A DNA stretch of 64,000 bases from positions 62,001 to 126,000 of the forward strand of contig NZ_JAHDTF010000017.1 in assembly GCF_018531465.1 (NCBI RefSeq), read 5' to 3'. Position numbers and translations under genes: made by a program. Under the pieces are notes generated by a model, which had not been told where the DNA came from, ran no database searches, and was given only the letters and a program-made list of their open reading frames with translations. Positions 41,669 through 50,164 of this stretch are shown in pieces. Each line of letters begins with the position of its first letter. Position 1 is the first letter of the stretch. Origin of the DNA: Sphaerisporangium fuscum. GTDB lineage: Bacteria; Actinomycetota; Actinomycetes; Streptosporangiales; Streptosporangiaceae.

Positions 41669-43738
41669 TCACGGTGGCAGAAAGGGACTTGCGCGCCCGG
41701 AATAGGACACATACAGCTGCTCCGCGGCCCGGGTGCAGGCCATGTAGAGCAGGCCGCGCTCCCGTTGCAGATCGTGGGCACGCGCCGTGGGATCTTCGTC
41801 CGCCGGGGTGAGCGAGTCGGGCGACGGCACGACCCCGTCGGACACCCCGATGATCGCGACCCGGCGGAACTCCCGGCCCTTCAGCCCGTGCAACGTCGTC
41901 ACGCGGACGCCCAGCTCGGCCTCGGCGAGCGCCGCCTTGGCGTCCTTGACCAGCTCGCCGGTGCGCGCGGCGACGGCCATGTCGTCGGGGAGGACGCCTT
42001 CGCCGGCCCACTCCCTGACCTGCGCCACCAGGCCCGCCAGCTCGGCCTCGTGGCCGGTGTACTCCCGCACGGTGGGACGGCCGCCGGGCAGCGCCGAGCG
42101 GAACCCGACCAGCTCGGTGATGCCGTCGACCAGCCCGTCGACCGGCCCGCCGCCCCGCAGCCGCACCGCCCACGTCAGGATCTCCTGCGGCAGCCGGTGG
42201 GAGATCGACAGCTGGTGGGTCTCGGCCTTGATGCCCAGCGTGCTGAGCGACACCCGGGTGTCGAAGATGCGCTGGTGGGGGTCGCCCACGACGAACAGGT
42301 CGTTCTCGTCGTACGGCACGGCGGCCCGCAGCAGCCGCCACTGCGCGGGGTGGAGGTCCTGCGCCTCGTCGACCAGGATGTGCCGGTACGGCTCGCGTGC
42401 CGGCGCGTCGTCGCCGAGCAGGTCTCCCGTCGTGCGCCCCAGCAGTGTGCAGGCCTCGGCGGCGAGCTGGAGCAGGGTGCGCCTGCCGGTGGCGCGCAGC
42501 CGTCCGGTCACGTGCTCGATGGCCTTCCAGACGGCCGTGCGCTCGTCGTCGCCGAGCTCGACGCCGCGGCCCGGACGGCGGGCGGCGAGGTACTCCTGGA
42601 CGGTGCAGAGGTTCTGCGCCAGGATGACCTGCTCCCACTCGCGCAGCAGGAACGCCGGGCTGTGCAGCTCGCCGGAGATCTCCGAGGCCTCCTGCCAGAG
42701 CGTGGCGAGGTCGGAGCTGCCGACCAGGAGGGGGGGACGGCCCTCGGCCTCGGCGACGATGCGGTGGGCCAGGCGCTCGACGTTGCCGACCTCGATGCGC
42801 CCGCGCACCTCATCGTCGTCGACCAGCAGATCGAGGTTGGCCGCCACGTCGGCCGCCACCGCCTGGGAGAAGGTCACGAGCAGCACCTTCCCGGCGCCCG
42901 CGCGGGCGAGGTGGGCGGCGCGGTGCATCGCCACCACCGTCTTGCCCGTGCCCGCCCCGCCGGTGACGAGGACCGGCCCCTCGTAGACGTCGCGGTGGGC
43001 GAGGCGGTGCTGGACGGGGAAGAGGAACGTGCACCAGCGGGGCGTGCCGAGGATCCGGTCGAACACGCTGGCATCGGGGACGAACGCCGCCAGGTCGGGA
43101 GACCGCTGCAGCGCCGCGTCCAGGTCGGTGACGTCCACAGAGCTCACCGGCACGGCCACCTGCTCGTCGAGCGCCCGCCACGCGTCGGCCGGCGACCCGC
43201 CCCGCCCGAGGACGGACAGCGGGACGAACTGGCTGCGCGGGAGCAGCGGTTCGAGCGCGTCCAGGCCCACATCGGTGGTGATCAGCTTGACGAGGGGGAG
43301 CAGTTGCGGGTCGATGCCGAGCGCGAGCAGGTCGGCGTCGCTGACGTGCCCGAACAGGCGCCATTCGGTGGAGCCGGCCGACCGGCGCAGCGCGGGCTCG
43401 ACCAGTTCCAGCGCCTCGGCGTCCCACACCTCCGCGACCCCGATGGCGGTGTTGACGGTGAAGCGGTACCGCTGGGCGTACGACCAGGCCTCGGCGTCGG
43501 GCAGGACGGTGAGCATCCAGTACAGCTCGCGCTGCCGCACCACGACCCCGCGATACCCCTCGGCCAGGCGCAGCGTGGCGACCCGGGGGTCGCGGGTGTT
43601 GCGCACCCGTTCCGGATGCGGGGCGGACTCGGCGCCGTGCAGGAACCGGCGCATGGCGATCACCGTGTCCCTGCGCGCCGGTGGGGCCAGCGCGCCGATG
43701 TCCACGGGCACCTGGGGGGCGATCGCGAGCCGGGGCAC
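41669..43738 (-). CDS. UvrD/Rep-type helicase with RelE-like N-terminus
   Basis: 689 residues. Residues about 25-110 (MRRFLHGAESAP, VATLRLAEGYRGVVVRQRE, YWMLTVLPDAEAWSYAQR) resemble a RelE/ParE toxin fold. Walker A TGGAGTGKT at about 259-267, Walker B HILVDEAQDLHPAQW at about 453-467, GDPHQRIF (motif III region), HGLKGREF (motif V) and MACTRAAEQLYV (motif VI), the superfamily 1A order. It is shorter than UvrD/Rep, so the 1B/2B subdomains are reduced. GTG 43738, 10 bp after the stop of the upstream paralogue, with GGGAG as ribosome site. Predicted 3'-5' DNA translocase; biological role unknown. Confidence 0.82.
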   Translation of the reverse strand: MPRLAIAPQVPVDIGALAPPARRDTVIAMRRFLHGAESAPHPERVRNTRDPRVATLRLAEGYRGVVVRQRELYWMLTVLPDAEAWSYAQRYRFTVNTAIGVAEVWDAEALELVEPALRRSAGSTEWRLFGHVSDADLLALGIDPQLLPLVKLITTDVGLDALEPLLPRSQFVPLSVLGRGGSPADAWRALDEQVAVPVSSVDVTDLDAALQRSPDLAAFVPDASVFDRILGTPRWCTFLFPVQHRLAHRDVYEGPVLVTGGAGTGKTVVAMHRAAHLARAGAGKVLLVTFSQAVAADVAANLDLLVDDDEVRGRIEVGNVERLAHRIVAEAEGRPPLLVGSSDLATLWQEASEISGELHSPAFLLREWEQVILAQNLCTVQEYLAARRPGRGVELGDDERTAVWKAIEHVTGRLRATGRRTLLQLAAEACTLLGRTTGDLLGDDAPAREPYRHILVDEAQDLHPAQWRLLRAAVPYDENDLFVVGDPHQRIFDTRVSLSTLGIKAETHQLSISHRLPQEILTWAVRLRGGGPVDGLVDGITELVGFRSALPGGRPTVREYTGHEAELAGLVAQVREWAGEGVLPDDMAVAARTGELVKDAKAALAEAELGVRVTTLHGLKGREFRRVAIIGVSDGVVPSPDSLTPADEDPTARAHDLQRERGLLYMACTRAAEQLYVSYSGRASPFLPP

Positions 43739-43748
43739 TGTGCTCCCG

Positions 43749-46004
43749 TCAGACCATCAGGGACAGCAGGTCGCGGTCGCCGCGCTCGCGCAGCCGGTTC
43801 ATCAGCTCGGGCAGGCCCACCGGGCCGGTCATGCCGATGCGGGTGGCGAGCACGCGGATCGTCTCCTCCAGGGATTCGGCCTGGCCGCCGGTGGTGTAGC
43901 CGGCCAGGCGCAGGGCGAGGGTGTTCTTGTCGGTCTCGCCGGCCGCCGCGGGCACCAGCCGCGCCCGCAGGAGCGTGTCGTCCTCGGCGACGGTCAGGAA
44001 CAGGTGGGAGCCCGGCTGGGCGCCCATCTCGTGGAGCAGCTGTCCCAGCGAGTCGATGACGGGCCTGGCCTGCCAGCTGAGCGTGATGTCCCCGGCCGCG
44101 CTCGTCACCGTGCGGTCGTCACCGGGGGACATCCCGAGGTAGGCGGCGAAGCCGCTCGGCACCCGGCACTCGGCTCCGCCGAGATGGTCGGGCGTGACGT
44201 CGATCCGCAGCCACCACAGCCCGTCCGGTTGCCGGAAGCACCTGCGGGTCATGGCCACGTCCTTCAGCGGGCCCGTCGTCGGCCCCGACGGCGGGCCGAG
44301 AGGGTCGGCCGGCCGGTCGGCCGCGTCGGCGGAGACGGCGGCCTTCTTGGTGCTCTGGATGCGCAGCTGCGGGACGTTCTCGAGCCACTCCTTGGCGACC
44401 TCGGGATGGATGCCCAGGGTGGACACCAGCTCCAGGGCCCGGGCGACCGTGGGCGGCCGGTCGGCGTTGAGTATCAGCCCGCAGGTCTGCTCACGCAGCT
44501 CGGCGATGTCGCCCGCGACCAGCCAGTCGTCCTGGACGGTGTAGCCGGGCAGCGTGGCCAGCACGAACTGCCAGGCGGGGACGTCGAGCGAGCGCAGCTG
44601 CCTGGTGTGCCAGTCGGCGGCGGCCATCAGCCGCGACTTCGGCGCGGCGATGCCGAGCGCCCCGGAGAGCTTCTCGAGGTGCTGGGTGTACGGGGCGGCC
44701 TCGTCGCTCTCCAGCCAGGCGGCGACCCGGGCCCGCAGCTCCTCCTCCAGGGCGAGGATCTCATCCGGTGTGACCGCGAACAGTTTCGCGAGCTCTTCGG
44801 GGGCGGCCGGGGCGTCGGTGAAGAGGTGGTTCTGGGCGACCGCCCAGGTCTTGTCGTCGAGGTCGGCGAACGCCTCGTCGATGAGCGCGGCGAGGTCCCC
44901 GTCGGCGCGGACGCCGCCGAGGTCGTCGGTGCTGGTCCCCACCGGGGCCGCCAGCAGGGGGACGCCTTCGGGCGCCTCCAGGTGCGCGGCGGCGTCGAGA
45001 TCGTCGTACCCGCCGTCACCGCCCATGGCGGGCTCGGCGCCCATGGCGGCCGGGTCCGTGAAGCCCTCGGGCTCGGGGATGAACGGCCGCGGAGCCGCGG
45101 TCGGCGGGCCGAATGGGGAGGACTCGCGCCCGAAGGAGGGAACCTCGGAGCCGAAGGGAAGCCCTTCGGGGGGCTGGGGACGCTCGGGGCGCGGGGGCGG
45201 GGTGAACATCGACGTGCGGGGCCCCGTGGGCTCGGCACGGCCGGCGTCGAAGGGGCTCTTGGCGGTGCGCTGCTCCAGCACGGCCTCCGCCATGCGGGCC
45301 GCGGCGAGGCCGAGCGGGTCGCTCTGCTCGGCGGCGGCAGCGGCGGCGGCGGCCGTCGGGCGTCGCTTCGGCAGCGGCGGCTTCCCCGCGAACGGGTCCG
45401 GCTGCGGGACGGGCAGGTCGCCGAATACCCCGGCGGCCGGCTTCTCGACGGCGAGGGGCTCGACCGGGAAGGGGCCGGCCGCCTTCTCCAAGGGGAGAGG
45501 CTCGACCGGGAAAGGGGCGGCCGCCTTCTCGATCGGGAGAGGCTCGGGCGCGTTCTCCATCGGGAGTGGAGCGCTCGCCTCGTGCTCCTCGTCGTGCTCG
45601 CCGGACGACAGCCGTACGAAGACCGCCGTGAACAGCGCCGTCAGGACCGGGCGGGCCCGGATGAACGGCTGGTCGGCGAGCTCGCGGCCGGTCAGCGACA
45701 GGAGGCCGAACCACGAGCCCACGCGGTCCAGCGCGATCGAGACCTGCGGGTCGTCGGCCTCGTCGGGATCCATGACGTGCAGCGCGGGCAGGATGTCGCC
45801 CACGGCGGCCGCCGGCCAGTGGTCGAGTGCCAGTTCCGTGAGGAGCTCGCCGAGCGCCTCAGGATCGAGCACGGCGAACACCCGGCTGATGGGCATGGCC
45901 CGCCACCAGGCGTCCGGCAGTCCGGGTGCCTCGCGGAGCTGCGAGAACCCCGTCGCGTCACTCCAGCGAAGCGGAGGCACGAGATCACTCAGACAGAAGT
46001 TCAT
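43749..46004 (-). CDS. Paralogue B of helicase locus, with long disordered linker
   Basis: 751 residues. Domains 1-130 (CLSDLVPPLRW, LPDAWWRAMP, GDILPALHVM) and from about 580 to the end (AMTRRCFRQPDGLWWLRIDV, GFAAYLGMSPGD, LRERGDRDLLSLM) match the gene at 39738. Between them lies a Pro/Ala/Glu-rich linker (135-365) containing a repeated PLPIEKAAAPFPVE-type unit. A sigma-4-like helix pair at about 370-430 (APEELAKLFAVTPDEILALE) has lost the basic RERIRQIE residues, so DNA contact may be weak. It lacks the winged-helix modules. First gene of the unit; GGAGAGGGAACGGG precedes the ATG. Function unknown. Confidence 0.72.
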   Translation of the reverse strand: MNFCLSDLVPPLRWSDATGFSQLREAPGLPDAWWRAMPISRVFAVLDPEALGELLTELALDHWPAAAVGDILPALHVMDPDEADDPQVSIALDRVGSWFGLLSLTGRELADQPFIRARPVLTALFTAVFVRLSSGEHDEEHEASAPLPMENAPEPLPIEKAAAPFPVEPLPLEKAAGPFPVEPLAVEKPAAGVFGDLPVPQPDPFAGKPPLPKRRPTAAAAAAAAEQSDPLGLAAARMAEAVLEQRTAKSPFDAGRAEPTGPRTSMFTPPPRPERPQPPEGLPFGSEVPSFGRESSPFGPPTAAPRPFIPEPEGFTDPAAMGAEPAMGGDGGYDDLDAAAHLEAPEGVPLLAAPVGTSTDDLGGVRADGDLAALIDEAFADLDDKTWAVAQNHLFTDAPAAPEELAKLFAVTPDEILALEEELRARVAAWLESDEAAPYTQHLEKLSGALGIAAPKSRLMAAADWHTRQLRSLDVPAWQFVLATLPGYTVQDDWLVAGDIAELREQTCGLILNADRPPTVARALELVSTLGIHPEVAKEWLENVPQLRIQSTKKAAVSADAADRPADPLGPPSGPTTGPLKDVAMTRRCFRQPDGLWWLRIDVTPDHLGGAECRVPSGFAAYLGMSPGDDRTVTSAAGDITLSWQARPVIDSLGQLLHEMGAQPGSHLFLTVAEDDTLLRARLVPAAAGETDKNTLALRLAGYTTGGQAESLEETIRVLATRIGMTGPVGLPELMNRLRERGDRDLLSLMV

Positions 46005-46073
46005 CCCGTTCCCTCTCCGGTGATTCCATTGACCAGACCATAGTCTGGCAAATCGCTCGGCCCTAGACGGCCG

Positions 46074-46856
46074 TTAGGCCCGTACAGCGGCGAATCGCAG
46101 CCTGACGTAGTCGGCCACCCACCCCGATTCGCGGCGTAGAGCAGGGGCGGCGAGCTCGTTGACCCGGCGTAGCAGCGGCTCCACGACCGCGGGCGGCACC
46201 CCGTCGAGCAGGGAGCCCGCGAACATGCGCACCCAGTCGGCCGCGCCGCCGGGACAGTCGTCGAGCGGGGTGGGGCGGTCGAAGTATTCGAGCAGCCGCA
46301 CCGTGAAGCCCCCCTTCTCCAGCCGCAGGGCGTACTCCGCGGGGGTCGGGAAGTACCAGGGCAGCTCGGGCTCCGGCAGTCCGTACTCGCGCCAGGCCGT
46401 GAGCATCGCCGAGGTCAGCGCCGCGCAGTTGCCGGCGCCGCCCAGCTCGGCCACGAACCGGCCGCCGGGCGCCAGCGCGGCCCGCACGCAGCGGATCACG
46501 GCGTCGGGGTCGCGGGCCATCCAGTGCAGTGCCGCGTTGGAGAAGACCGCGTCGTACGGCTCGGTGACCGAGAAGCCGGCGGCGTCGCCGATCACGAAGG
46601 TCAGGCCGGGGTGCTGGACCCGCGCGGCCTCGACCATGGTGGGCGAGCCGTCCAGGCCGGTCACGACGGCACCCCTGGCCGCGATCTCGGCCGTGAGGAC
46701 CCCCGTGCCGCAGCCGAGGTCGAGGATGCGCTCTCCGGGGCAGGGATCCAGGAGCTCGATCAGCGGCTCTCCCTGCGCCGAGACGTAGCCGAACGAGCTG
46801 TCATAGGCGCGAGCGTTCCACCGCGTCAAACTCGGTGTGTCGTACCGCAAGGCCAT
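46074..46856 (-). CDS. Class I SAM-dependent methyltransferase (trans-aconitate methyltransferase-like)
   Basis: 260 residues. Motif I ILDLGCGTGVLTAEIAARG, acidic loop GLDGSPTMVEAAR, motif II DAVFSNAALHWM and motif III LAPGGRFVAELGG. The NAALHW segment and the C-terminal layout resemble trans-aconitate 2-methyltransferases. Small-molecule O-methylation is likely; substrate not fixed. It starts just upstream of the helicase locus (70 bp) on the same strand, so it may share a transcript with it. Confidence 0.85.
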   Translation of the reverse strand: MALRYDTPSLTRWNARAYDSSFGYVSAQGEPLIELLDPCPGERILDLGCGTGVLTAEIAARGAVVTGLDGSPTMVEAARVQHPGLTFVIGDAAGFSVTEPYDAVFSNAALHWMARDPDAVIRCVRAALAPGGRFVAELGGAGNCAALTSAMLTAWREYGLPEPELPWYFPTPAEYALRLEKGGFTVRLLEYFDRPTPLDDCPGGAADWVRMFAGSLLDGVPPAVVEPLLRRVNELAAPALRRESGWVADYVRLRFAAVRA

Positions 46857-46906
46857 CCGCTCGCATTCTCAGACATCGCTTCCCCGTGTCCGTAGGTAAA
46901 GACACT

Positions 46907-46999
46907 CTAGGCCTGTTTTCCGCACGAGCCCGAATCTCCCCGGTCGTTCCAGTGATTGAACCAGGTCGATCATGGGCGATGTGCGGAAAACGGGTCTAG
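46907..46999. repeat. Long inverted-repeat intergenic element, copy A
   Basis: Arms CTAGGCCTGTTTTCCGCAC (46907-46925) and GTGCGGAAAACGGGTCTAG (46981-46999) pair over all 19 positions if two G-U pairs are allowed. The core begins GAGCCCGAA and ends GGGCGAT, as in copy B at 62862. It lies between two leftward genes. It could be a terminator, a processed RNA, or a small non-autonomous mobile element. Confidence 0.7.
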
Positions 47000-47054
47000 G
47001 CCTTTCGTGTCCGGGCGACACATCCGTCTGAGTTCGTACGGCGTACGGAACGTC

Positions 47055-48140
47055 TCAACCCATCGTTTTCGTCCAGTTGGCCCTGAGGTAGGTCTTGGCC
47101 GCGTCCGCCTGCGGGACAGTGAGGATGACCGGGGTGCCCGAGACGGCGGGGAGCTTGCCGGCGGCCTTCTTGTCGAGCTTGCCCCGCATCTCCAGGGCCT
47201 CCATGCGGGCCGGGCGGGCGAACCCCTTGAGGAAGAGGTTCTGCGCCTCGTCGCCGGCGAGGAACTCCTGCCACAGCCGGGCGGCGGCCGGGTGCGGGGC
47301 CTTCTTGTTGATCGCCTGCACGTAGTAGGACGCGAGCACGGCGTTCGAGGGGATCACGACCTTCCATGCCGGCTTGTCGTCCCCCGCGGTCTCCGCGGCC
47401 TTGGCGGCGTTCACGTAGTCCCAGTCGACCAGCGTGTTGGCCCGCGAGGGGAGGCTGAGGCGGCCCTCCTTCTTCAGGCGGGCGAACAACGCCAGGCCCC
47501 GGCCGGCGTCGGGTCGGCCCGCCTGCAGCGACGCCGCCATGACCCCGTTGAACGCGGCGGCCGTCTGCAGGGGGTCGCCCGGGAGGGCCACGGCGTAGCC
47601 GGGCTTGAGCAGGTCGGTGAAGGTCGCCGGCGCCGGCACCTTCCGCGGGTCGTAGCCGATCGACATGTAGCCGCCGTACCCGGCGTACCAGCGCGCCTTG
47701 GGGTCCTTGACGTCGTCGGGGATGTCCTGCCAGGCGGTCACCCGGTACGGCGCGAACTTCTCGGCGTTGGCGATCGCCACGTCCATGCCGAGGTCGAACA
47801 CGTCGGGCGCCTCGCCGGGTTTGGCGGCCTTCGCCGCCTCGATCTCGCGCTGGCTGTTCGCCCCCGGCTCGACCGCGTTGACACGCACGCCGTACTCGCC
47901 CGAGAAGCGGTCCATGATCGCCCCGTAGTTGACCCAGTCGCGGGGGATCCCGATGACGTTCAGGGAGCCCTCGTGCCTGGCGGCCTCCACCAGGCGGTCC
48001 ATCGTGCCGAAGCCCTCGGCGAGGCTGGCGGCCCTGGGGTTCGCGGGGGGCCGCTTCTTTTCTTCGGTCTTGGGCGAGGAGCACGCGGCCACGGCTGTGG
48101 CGAGCGTCATCAGCACTGCGGCTACGGCACGTGAGGTCAC
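47055..48140 (-). CDS. Extracellular solute-binding lipoprotein of an ABC importer (family 1 type)
   Basis: About 361 residues. Lipoprotein signal peptide RAVAAVLMTLATAVAACSS with the modified Cys at about residue 20. The mature part (LNVIGIPRDWVNYGAIMDRF, GYGGYMSIGYDPRKVPAP, NTLVDWDYVNAAKAA) resembles binding proteins for spermidine/putrescine, iron or phosphonate. Start GTG 48140 gives a proper signal peptide; GTG 48161 is possible. No permease or ATPase gene is adjacent, so it is an orphan here. Cell-surface, lipid-anchored. Confidence 0.82.
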   Translation of the reverse strand: MTSRAVAAVLMTLATAVAACSSPKTEEKKRPPANPRAASLAEGFGTMDRLVEAARHEGSLNVIGIPRDWVNYGAIMDRFSGEYGVRVNAVEPGANSQREIEAAKAAKPGEAPDVFDLGMDVAIANAEKFAPYRVTAWQDIPDDVKDPKARWYAGYGGYMSIGYDPRKVPAPATFTDLLKPGYAVALPGDPLQTAAAFNGVMAASLQAGRPDAGRGLALFARLKKEGRLSLPSRANTLVDWDYVNAAKAAETAGDDKPAWKVVIPSNAVLASYYVQAINKKAPHPAAARLWQEFLAGDEAQNLFLKGFARPARMEALEMRGKLDKKAAGKLPAVSGTPVILTVPQADAAKTYLRANWTKTMG

Positions 48141-48294
48141 GATACGAATACTCAACGTCACATTCGCGCACGTCGAGGAGGCACGCGGAGGTTTGGGGGA
48201 GCATTGCGGTATCCCGACAGGGGTACGCCACTCCGGGCGCAGGGGTCCGTGCCGCACGAAGCAGGGGGAGCGGCCCGGCGGCCCGGCGGGCCGG

Positions 48295-48516
48295 TCAGCG
48301 TTCGGGGACGACCTTGGCCGCGACGACGGTGTGCTCGGCTATCTCGACCAGGGTGCCGTCGCGTTTGCGGACCTTCAGCAGGCCCTCGCTCCACGACTCC
48401 AGCACCCCGACGGCGTCGCGGAACCCCCCGGTGTCGCGGCGGCGTACGGTGACCCTGCGGCCCACGTCGGCGGGGGAGACGGCCACGACCAGCCTTCCGC
48501 CAAACTGCGCTGTCAT
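48295..48516 (-). CDS. Small SH3-like domain protein (Rv0428c N-terminal type)
   Basis: 73 residues: ADVGRRVTVRRRDTGGFRDA then VGVLESWSEGLLKVRKRDGT and a VVAAKVVP ending. This matches, from memory, the SH3-like front module of Rv0428c-type GNAT acetyltransferases, but the protein stops where the acetyltransferase would begin and no GNAT half follows in any frame I could see. Divergent from the ferredoxin gene, 105 bp apart. It may be an independent small domain protein or the remains of a larger gene. Confidence 0.55.
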   Translation of the reverse strand: MTAQFGGRLVVAVSPADVGRRVTVRRRDTGGFRDAVGVLESWSEGLLKVRKRDGTLVEIAEHTVVAAKVVPER

Positions 48517-48621
48517 CCGCTTTCCCCCCCTCCCGTTTCAGAGATGTCCCTGGCACGGCAATACTAGGTCTAGCAACCCGCGGTCGAGTCGTGCGAAGGC
48601 GCGGAGAAGAAGGAGTCCGAG

Positions 48622-48948
48622 GTGACCTACGTCATCGCGCAGCCTTGCGTGGATGTCCTGGACAAGGCGTGCATTGAAGAGTGCCCCGTCGATTGCATCT
48701 ACGAGGGCAACCGCATGCTCTACATCCACCCAGACGAGTGTGTGGACTGCGGCGCGTGCGAGCCCGTCTGCCCGGTCGAGGCGATCTTCTACGAGGACGA
48801 CACGCCCGACCAGTGGAAGGACTTCTACAAGGTGAATGTGGAGTTCTTCGACGAGCTCGGCTCGCCCGGTGGTGCGTCCAAGGTCGGGAAGATCAACAAG
48901 GACCACCCGATCGTGGCCGCGCTGCCGCCGCAGGCCGAGGAACACTGA
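48622..48948 (+). CDS. fdxA: Seven-iron ferredoxin
   Basis: 108 residues with the [3Fe-4S]/[4Fe-4S] pattern: PCVDVLDKACIEECPVDCIY at the front and CVDCGACEPVCPVEAIF after it, then the long actinobacterial C-terminus ending in VAALPPQAEEH. A cytosolic electron carrier, equivalent by position (next to dapC) to M. tuberculosis FdxC. AAGGAG 7 bases before GTG 48622. Confidence 0.93.
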   Translation: MTYVIAQPCVDVLDKACIEECPVDCIYEGNRMLYIHPDECVDCGACEPVCPVEAIFYEDDTPDQWKDFYKVNVEFFDELGSPGGASKVGKINKDHPIVAALPPQAEEH

Positions 48949-48985
48949 CCTCAAAGCCCGGTCCGTGGTCATGAGGTGCCACCGG

Positions 48986-49013
48986 GGTACCGTGACCTGT
49001 CGGTCGCGGTACC
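48986..49013 (+). terminator. Hairpin between fdxA and dapC
   Basis: GGTACCGTGACC and GGTCGCGGTACC with a TGTC loop, one A-C mismatch. It may reduce read-through from fdxA into dapC. Confidence 0.5.
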
Positions 49014-49073
49014 GGCGGTGCCATGTCCGGACATCGGCATTCATGATCGCGTAAGGACTTAGGGGGTACATCG

Positions 49074-50153
49074 GTGATCGGGCTGCCTGACTTCCCTTGG
49101 GACCGTCTGGTGCCGCACAAGGAGCGGGCGCTCGCCCACCCCGACGGCATCGTCGACCTCTCGATCGGCACGCCCGTCGATCCCGTACCCGCCGTGGCGC
49201 GCGAGGCGCTGGCGGGCGCGGCCGACAGCCCCGGCTACCCCCTCACGCACGGCACCGAACGGCTCCGCCGCGCCGCCGCCGGCTGGCTCGCCCGCCGGCA
49301 CGGCGTCACCGTCGACCAGGCCGACATCCTGCCGACGATCGGCTCAAAGGAGCTCGTCGCCTGGCTGCCCACCCTGCTCGGGGTGGGTGCCGGCGACCGC
49401 GTGGTCATCCCCGCCCTGGCCTATCCCACCTACGACGTGGGGGCCCGTATCGCCGGGGCCGAGGCCTACGCCTCCGACGGCCTGCTCGGGCTCGGCCCGG
49501 AGCGCGTGCCGCTCGTCTGGGTGAACTCCCCTTCCAACCCCACCGGCCGCGTGCTGCCCGCCGAGCACCTGCGCAAGGTCGTCGCCTGGGCGCGCGAGCG
49601 CGGGGCCGTCGTGGCCTCCGACGAGTGCTACATCGAGCTGGGCTGGGAGGAGGAGCCGGTCTCGATCCTGCACCCGGACGTGTGCGAGGGCTCCCACGAG
49701 GGCCTGCTGGCCGTCCACTCGCTGTCCAAGAGGTCCAACTTCGCGGGGTACCGCGCGGGGTTCGTCACCGGCGACCCGGCGCTGGTGAAGCGGCTGCTGG
49801 AGGTCCGCAAGCACGCCGGCATGATCATGCCCGCGCCCGTCCAGGCGGCGATGGCGGCCGTCCTCGACGATGACGAGCACGCCGACGCGCAGCGCGACCT
49901 GTACGCCTCGCGGCGCGCCCGGCTGCGGCCGGCTCTGGAGAAGGCGGGCTGGCGGGTCGACCACTCGTCCGCGGGGCTCTACCTGTGGGCGACGAACGAC
50001 CGTGGTTGCTGGGATCAGGTCCGTGAACTGGCCGATCTCGGGATTCTGGTCGCGCCGGGCGATTTCTACGGATCCGCCGGTGGGTCACATATCCGTATCG
50101 CCGTGACGGCGACCGATGAGCGGATCAATGCGGCGGTGGCCCGGCTCCAGTAG
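49074..50153 (+). CDS. dapC: N-succinyldiaminopimelate aminotransferase
   Basis: 359 residues, fold-type I PLP enzyme. Segments SIGTPVDPVP, NSPSNPTGR (substrate carboxylate/cofactor), SDECYIELGW and SLSKRSNFAGYRAGF with the cofactor Lys219. In the succinylase route it makes N-succinyl-L,L-diaminopimelate from the product of DapD. The dap genes are clustered here with dapD and dapE downstream and fdxA upstream, the same neighbourhood as in mycobacteria. GTG start, AGGGGGT 8 bases upstream. Confidence 0.92.
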   Translation: MIGLPDFPWDRLVPHKERALAHPDGIVDLSIGTPVDPVPAVAREALAGAADSPGYPLTHGTERLRRAAAGWLARRHGVTVDQADILPTIGSKELVAWLPTLLGVGAGDRVVIPALAYPTYDVGARIAGAEAYASDGLLGLGPERVPLVWVNSPSNPTGRVLPAEHLRKVVAWARERGAVVASDECYIELGWEEEPVSILHPDVCEGSHEGLLAVHSLSKRSNFAGYRAGFVTGDPALVKRLLEVRKHAGMIMPAPVQAAMAAVLDDDEHADAQRDLYASRRARLRPALEKAGWRVDHSSAGLYLWATNDRGCWDQVRELADLGILVAPGDFYGSAGGSHIRIAVTATDERINAAVARLQ

Positions 50154-50164
50154 GATCCCGCGGC

